Shown piece by piece: positions 43,667 through 46,893 of a DNA stretch of 46,893 nt. A program made the translations under genes and the position numbers. The notes beneath the pieces were generated by a model. It ran no database searches. It had not been told where the DNA came from and worked only from the letters and a program-made list of their open reading frames with translations. Each line of letters starts with the position of its first letter. Within the stretch, counting starts at the first letter, position 1. The DNA lies in assembly GCA_947626995.1 (NCBI GenBank), contig CANQUI010000012.1, forward strand, positions 1 to 46,893, written 5' to 3'. The DNA is from an uncultured Eisenbergiella sp. (lineage in GTDB: Bacteria; Bacillota; Clostridia; Lachnospirales; Lachnospiraceae).

Positions 43667-43683
43667 CCGGATCTCAAATCCGG
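43667..43683 (-). promoter_or_regulatory. Small hairpin in the pheA leader
   Basis: CCGGAT and ATCCGG with a 5-nt loop, about 12 nt above the ribosome binding site. No T-run follows, so it is not a terminator. Significance unclear. Confidence 0.3.
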
Positions 43684-43699
43684 TTTCCTATTCTTTTTT

Positions 43700-43705
43700 A
43701 TCATA
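43700..43705 (-). promoter_or_regulatory. -10 element of the pheA operon
   Basis: Reading minus: TATGAT, with a weak -35 TTCTTT 17 nt upstream (43723-43728). Overlaps the -35 zone of the divergent CmpB-like gene. Confidence 0.45.
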
Positions 43706-43736
43706 TCACAATGTGTATAAAAAAAGAAGTTATATC

Positions 43737-43742
43737 TATAAT
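43737..43742 (+). promoter_or_regulatory. -10 element placed for a leaderless transcript
   Basis: Perfect TATAAT ending 7 nt before the ATG at 43750, so transcription would start at or next to the start codon. The -35 position (43714-43719) reads TGTATA, weak. Confidence 0.5.
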
Positions 43743-43749
43743 AAATTTT

Positions 43750-44163
43750 ATGAAAAAGATAAAAATTTTCCAAGACTTCGTAAAATGCGGCGTAATCGGC
43801 TGGTGTATGGAGATTTTGGTGACGGCTTTCGACGCTCTGAGAAGACGGGAACCCACGCTCACCGGCCATACTTCTTTGTTTATGTTTCCCATTTACGGCG
43901 CCGCCTGCCTGCTGCGGCCCCTCTTTTACCTGCTTTCCGGTCTGCACTGGATCATACGGGGGCTCGTTTATATGAGCTGCATTTTTAGCGCGGAATATCT
44001 CAGCGGCCGGTTTCTGCAAAAAAGAGGGCGCTGTCCCTGGGGCTACGAAAGCTCCGGCTGGAATATCCGCGGCGTGGTCCGCCTGGACTACGCGCCGGCC
44101 TGGTTCGGGCTCGGCCTGCTGTTCGAACGCGTCCTCCTAAAAAAAAACGGAAAAAGGAGTTGA
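43750..44163 (+). CDS. CmpB-like putative membrane protein (ABC_trans_CmpB)
   Basis: 137 residues, three or four hydrophobic segments. The family pattern is clear: GWCMEI near the N-terminus, SLFMFPIYGAACLL, EYLSGRFLQKRGRCPWGY and NIRGVVRLDYAPAWFGLGLLFE. The family was annotated as ABC-transporter permease-like, but no transport data are known to me. There is no Shine-Dalgarno before the ATG, and the -10 lies 7 nt upstream, so the mRNA is probably leaderless. An in-frame ATG at 43711 lies upstream of the -10 and is rejected. Its stop codon overlaps the tRNA-Leu promoter. Confidence 0.85.
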   Translation: MKKIKIFQDFVKCGVIGWCMEILVTAFDALRRREPTLTGHTSLFMFPIYGAACLLRPLFYLLSGLHWIIRGLVYMSCIFSAEYLSGRFLQKRGRCPWGYESSGWNIRGVVRLDYAPAWFGLGLLFERVLLKKNGKRS

Positions 44164-44188
44164 CAATTTCCCCTTTGTCCTTTAAAAT
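44160..44188 (+). promoter_or_regulatory. Promoter of tRNA-Leu
   Basis: Consensus -35 TTGACA (44160-44165), 17-nt spacer, -10 TAAAAT (44183-44188), 12 nt before the tRNA. The -35 includes the stop codon of the CmpB-like gene. Confidence 0.88.
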
Positions 44189-44200
44189 AACATTTGTCGC

Positions 44201-44284
44201 GCAGGAATGGCGGAATTGGCAGACGCGTACGGTTCAGGTCCGTATGGTAGCAATACCATGAGAGTTCAAGTCTCTTTTCCTGCA
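44201..44284 (+). tRNA. tRNA-Leu (anticodon CAG)
   Basis: 84 nt, class II tRNA with a long variable arm (TATGGTAGCAATACCATG region). Acceptor GCAGGAA with TTCCTGC, discriminator A. Anticodon arm TACGG-TTCAGGT-CCGTA gives CAG at 34-36. CCA is not encoded. Confidence 0.95.
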
Positions 44285-44291
44285 CTGTCGG

Positions 44292-44322
44292 GAGCACTTT
44301 GTGAAAGCAGAGTGCTCTTTTT
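44292..44322 (+). terminator. Terminator after tRNA-Leu
   Basis: Stem GAGCACT (44292-44298) with AGTGCTC (44311-44317), 12-nt loop, T-run 44317-44322. It ends 22 nt before the acyltransferase ATG, so that gene relies on readthrough or an unseen promoter. Confidence 0.8.
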
Positions 44323-44344
44323 CGCATAGGAGGAAGGCAAAGCC

Positions 44345-45373
44345 ATGAACGGAGAAAGACAGGCGTATATTGATCTGCTGCGGGTTCTTGCGATCTTTTT
44401 TGTCGTCTTTAATCATACGCGGGAGCTGGGGTACACCCTCTATACGCAGGTCTCCGGCGGACCTGCCTACTGGGGCAGCTTAAGCCTTTCCATTCTGTGC
44501 AAGATCGCGGTCCCGGTCTTTTTTATGATCTCCGGAGGGCTGCTGCTGGGCCGTCAGGAATCCCTGAAAGACCTGTTTCGGCGTCGGATCCTGCGGTATA
44601 CGGCTGTGATCCTTGTCTTTACCTTTCTGCAATATCTGCGCATCCTCCGGATCCATCCGGACTACGGATTTCATCCGGGCGAATGGCTGCGCTACTGCCT
44701 GACCGGGACGATCCTGGAACCCTACTGGTTTTTATACGCCTACCTTTCCTTTCTGCTTTTCCTTCCCTTTCTGCGGCGTCTGGCCGCCGGGATGGGGAAA
44801 CGCGAGTATCGGTATCTGTTGGCGCTTAAGGTGCTTTCCACCCTGCTGGGATTATTTTCCTTCTATACGGGAATTTCCTCCGGCCTTTCCTTTCCCTTCC
44901 TGACCGATCTTATTTTCTATCCTCTGATCGGTTATGGCCTGATGCAGGTCGCCGATCCGGCCGCACGTCCTCTGCCGCGGCCCGCCGTTTCTTTGGCGGC
45001 GCTTTTCCTCTGCCTTCTTTCGGCGGTTTTGCAGGCCCACCTCTTTTTGAAAAACGGCAGAACCGACATGGAAGGATTTTGCAGCCTGTATGCCTGGATG
45101 CTTGCGGCTCTGACGGTCCTGTGGGCGCGCCGGATTCAGATCAAAAGCGTCCGCATCCGGCGGCTCCTTGCCGCCGCGGGCAGCTGCGTCTTTGGCGTCT
45201 ATCTGCTCGAGGATGTGGCGCGCAACCAGGTGGAACGATTCGTGCCCGCCATCCGTTCCTGCTGCGGTCTCTTTGGGACCGCCCTCCTGTTTCCTGCGCT
45301 CAGCGTCCTTGTCTGTCTGACGGTGGTGTATTTTCTCCGAAAAATCCCGTTTGTGCGGACGCTCATCGGCTGA
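44345..45373 (+). CDS. Membrane acyltransferase family 3 protein
   Basis: 342 residues, about ten membrane helices. The N-terminus (RQAYIDLLRVLAIFFVVFNHTRE) carries the conserved Asp, Arg and catalytic His of Acyl_transf_3 proteins, which O-acetylate or succinylate cell-surface polymers or glycans. ATG 44345 follows AGGAGGAAGG. It ends 11 nt inside the convergent lipase-like gene. The acceptor cannot be inferred; no polysaccharide cluster is nearby. Confidence 0.88.
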   Translation: MNGERQAYIDLLRVLAIFFVVFNHTRELGYTLYTQVSGGPAYWGSLSLSILCKIAVPVFFMISGGLLLGRQESLKDLFRRRILRYTAVILVFTFLQYLRILRIHPDYGFHPGEWLRYCLTGTILEPYWFLYAYLSFLLFLPFLRRLAAGMGKREYRYLLALKVLSTLLGLFSFYTGISSGLSFPFLTDLIFYPLIGYGLMQVADPAARPLPRPAVSLAALFLCLLSAVLQAHLFLKNGRTDMEGFCSLYAWMLAALTVLWARRIQIKSVRIRRLLAAAGSCVFGVYLLEDVARNQVERFVPAIRSCCGLFGTALLFPALSVLVCLTVVYFLRKIPFVRTLIG

Positions 45374-46472
45374 GCTCGCGGCGGATCGCGTCCTGGGTGA
45401 CGCTTCCGTAAATTTCAAACAGCATTTTGACCAGCCGTCTGAACCGTCTGTGGGTGTCTGGATCCAGATCGCGCATATAGGTCAGGCAGAACCGCAGATT
45501 CTTTTTCCAGTCTTCCGAAAACTCCGCCAGTGTTTTGGCTCCCGTCCCTTCCAGCATCTCAAAGAGGGAATTGACCAGCATCTCCCTCTCTTTTTGCGGC
45601 AGCGCGAAAATCCACTGGTTGAGCACCTCGTCCATCCTTTTTTGCTTTGCCTCGATGTCCGGAGCCCTTAAAAGCCCGTTCTTTTCCACCTTCCAGGTAT
45701 AACAGTCGTGCTGTAAAACGCCGAACGCCGTGCTTTGCACCACCTCATAACGTTCGTAATTTTGCAGCAGCATCCCTACCAGGGAAGAAACCGGCAGGAT
45801 CCTGCGGATCCGTCCCCGGATCCGTCCGTACGCGTCCTCCGGCAGTATTTCCGGCAAAAATCCCGGCCCGTCCAGGCTGTAAACGCACCGGATGCGCTCC
45901 TGGACGTCCCCGTTTGCCATGGTTGCGGAATATACGGCCAGATTGCCTCCCTTGGAATGGCCGCAGATCCGAAAGGATTCCCCGAGGCGGGGGCCGATCG
46001 CATCCAGATACCGGGCGCTCATCTCCTGCGCCGGCACATGGGGCTGAAAGGTCATATTAAAATCTTCCTTCCATCCCACGATGGTCCCGTCCGTCCCGCG
46101 AAAGGCCACCACCGGCTTTTCTTTGGGCAAAAAAAACGTAACCGCGGCAAACTGCATCTCCTCTCCCCAGTCAAGACGGGAACAATAGAAATTGCAGCGC
46201 ATGTCCCGAAACCGTTTCCCGGATAACAAAAGCTCCCACAGTTTACGGTTCTGCTGTTCGTAGGTCTGAAAGAAAAAAACCTTCTCCGGGTCCATCCGCT
46301 TCTGGATCTGGGGCAGCGCCACCGGTTCTTTGTCCTCCTGCCAGGAAGGAACCACGCCGTCAAAATCAAGATAGGACAGCTGCGCCAAAATGACGGCGTC
46401 CACCTCGCAGAAAGGGGACTGCAAAAAGTCCCGGTCGTGATACTCTTTTAAATAATCCAACAGATTTCCCAT
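45363..46472 (-). CDS. DUF2974 (Mbeg1-like) alpha/beta-hydrolase
   Basis: 369 residues, lipase-like alpha/beta fold of the DUF2974 group. The nucleophile elbow is G-H-S-K-G-G-N, with VVAFRGTDGTIVGWKEDFNM upstream as the oxyanion region. A later Asp in SLDGPGF and a C-terminal His may complete the triad. No signal peptide, so it is cytoplasmic. ATG 46472 follows GGGGGGACAGAAC. It is convergent with the acyltransferase and 19 nt after the hypothetical gene. Natural ester substrate unknown. Confidence 0.85.
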   Translation of the reverse strand: MGNLLDYLKEYHDRDFLQSPFCEVDAVILAQLSYLDFDGVVPSWQEDKEPVALPQIQKRMDPEKVFFFQTYEQQNRKLWELLLSGKRFRDMRCNFYCSRLDWGEEMQFAAVTFFLPKEKPVVAFRGTDGTIVGWKEDFNMTFQPHVPAQEMSARYLDAIGPRLGESFRICGHSKGGNLAVYSATMANGDVQERIRCVYSLDGPGFLPEILPEDAYGRIRGRIRRILPVSSLVGMLLQNYERYEVVQSTAFGVLQHDCYTWKVEKNGLLRAPDIEAKQKRMDEVLNQWIFALPQKEREMLVNSLFEMLEGTGAKTLAEFSEDWKKNLRFCLTYMRDLDPDTHRRFRRLVKMLFEIYGSVTQDAIRRELSR

Positions 46473-46491
46473 GTTCTGTCCCCCCTTCTTT

Positions 46492-46887
46492 TTACAGGCC
46501 GCCAAACTTTCCCGGATAATCCGTTCCGGTATCCGAGGCTATTTTTTCCCGGTAACACCGGGGATCCTCCGCCATCCGGGTCATCGTATCGAACGCAAAA
46601 AGCACCATCTTGTCCCGGTCGTCCTTTAGCCCATTGCGGTCCTGATCCATGGCCGCCTTAAATCGATCAATCTGCCAGACCAGAATATCCGCCACCGTAA
46701 TTTTGTCCCGGCTGGCCCTGCAAAGAAATTCTCCTTTTTCCGTATAATACAAAAATTCGATCAGGATATCCCTGTGAGAGAGGAGCCGCTGCCAGAAGGC
46801 ATCGTAAAAATCCTGATCCTTCCCTGCGCGCATACACAAATCGGCCGCATACCGCGCCGCGTTTTCGATTCGTTCCTTTGCCGACAC
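46492..46887 (-). CDS. Hypothetical protein, possibly truncated by the window edge
   Basis: 131 residues from a GTG at 46887. The frame remains open to position 46893, so the true start may lie outside. Helical, charged, soluble; segments are DFYDAFWQRLLSHRDILIEFLYYTE and ADILVWQIDRFKAAMDQD (landmarks only). Its place before a lipase-like gene suggests an operon, but I do not recognise the family. Confidence 0.65.
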   Translation of the reverse strand: MSAKERIENAARYAADLCMRAGKDQDFYDAFWQRLLSHRDILIEFLYYTEKGEFLCRASRDKITVADILVWQIDRFKAAMDQDRNGLKDDRDKMVLFAFDTMTRMAEDPRCYREKIASDTGTDYPGKFGGL

Positions 46888-46893
46888 CTCTTG

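Noticed and set aside
43667-43683. Phenylalanine attenuator upstream of pheA
   Set aside because: The hairpin has no T-run, and there is no leader peptide with Phe codons.
43711-43749. N-terminal extension of the CmpB-like protein from ATG 43711
   Set aside because: It would begin upstream of the -10 element and has no ribosome binding site.
42523-44019. Longer N-terminus of PheA, adding 124 residues
   Set aside because: The extension crosses the pheA promoter and lacks a start site; the AroQ domain begins at the chosen start.

Overview
The window looks like a chromosomal core region from a GC-rich, strictly anaerobic Firmicute, most likely a Lachnospiraceae-type Clostridium relative. This rests on gene content and style, not on a database search: HemZ-type coproporphyrinogen dehydrogenase, class III ribonucleotide reductase (NrdD/NrdG), clostridial-type NADP-GDH, an ECF transporter S component, CmpB-like and DUF815 families, strong AGGAGG-type ribosome binding sites, and AT-rich sigma-A promoters between GC-rich genes. 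There is no CRISPR array, insertion sequence, phage gene or attachment site. Most genes lie on the minus strand in tightly packed operons with TGATG, ATGA and GTGA overlaps.

Layout. 1-1185: a plus-strand cation/Ca2+ exchanger with a terminator. 1196-3276 (minus): DUF362 protein and a beta-carbonic anhydrase fused to a second domain, divergent from a small plus-strand gene at 3351. 3703-4856 (minus): ECF S component coupled to a uridine-kinase-like P-loop kinase, with its own promoter. 4917-13691 (minus): a long rel - MBL hydrolase - hemZ - hisS - aspS - chrA1 - chrA2 operon behind a near-consensus promoter. 13876-15195: a serpin lipoprotein. 15257-20523 (minus): small membrane protein - WYL regulator - nrdD - nrdG - dut - ydcF. 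20557-26156 (minus): punA - cdd - mtaD nucleoside salvage, then a tiny coupled ORF, an MBL protein, a membrane MutS-like ATPase and rnhA. 26363-29605 (minus): gdhA, a helical hypothetical protein and an SH3-domain membrane protein. 29606-30259: tRNA-Arg(CCG), one or two microprotein genes and divergent promoters. 30260-33592 (plus): ABC-F ATPase - PHP phosphoesterase - Cof-type HAD. 33589-34096 (minus): small hypothetical and XRE regulator. 34172-43647 (minus): pheA - DUF815 ATPase - ppx - ppk - maf - gph - HAD/transcription-factor fusion. 43750-45373 (plus): CmpB-like membrane protein, tRNA-Leu(CAG), acyltransferase. 45363-46893 (minus): lipase-like protein and a hypothetical protein reaching the window edge.

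How it fits together. Three themes recur: nucleotide supply and hygiene (NrdDG, Dut, Maf, PunA, Cdd, MtaD, RNase HI), stress and phosphate signalling (Rel for (p)ppGpp, Ppk/Ppx for polyphosphate), and translation (HisS, AspS, two tRNAs, ABC-F). The most unusual items are a four-part fusion of a HAD phosphatase with a winged helix, BTAD and degenerate GGDEF-like domain; a serpin whose reactive loop aligns position by position with the Met-Ser loop of alpha-1-antitrypsin; a carbonic anhydrase fusion; a predicted leaderless gene; and several genes under 60 codons with good ribosome binding sites.
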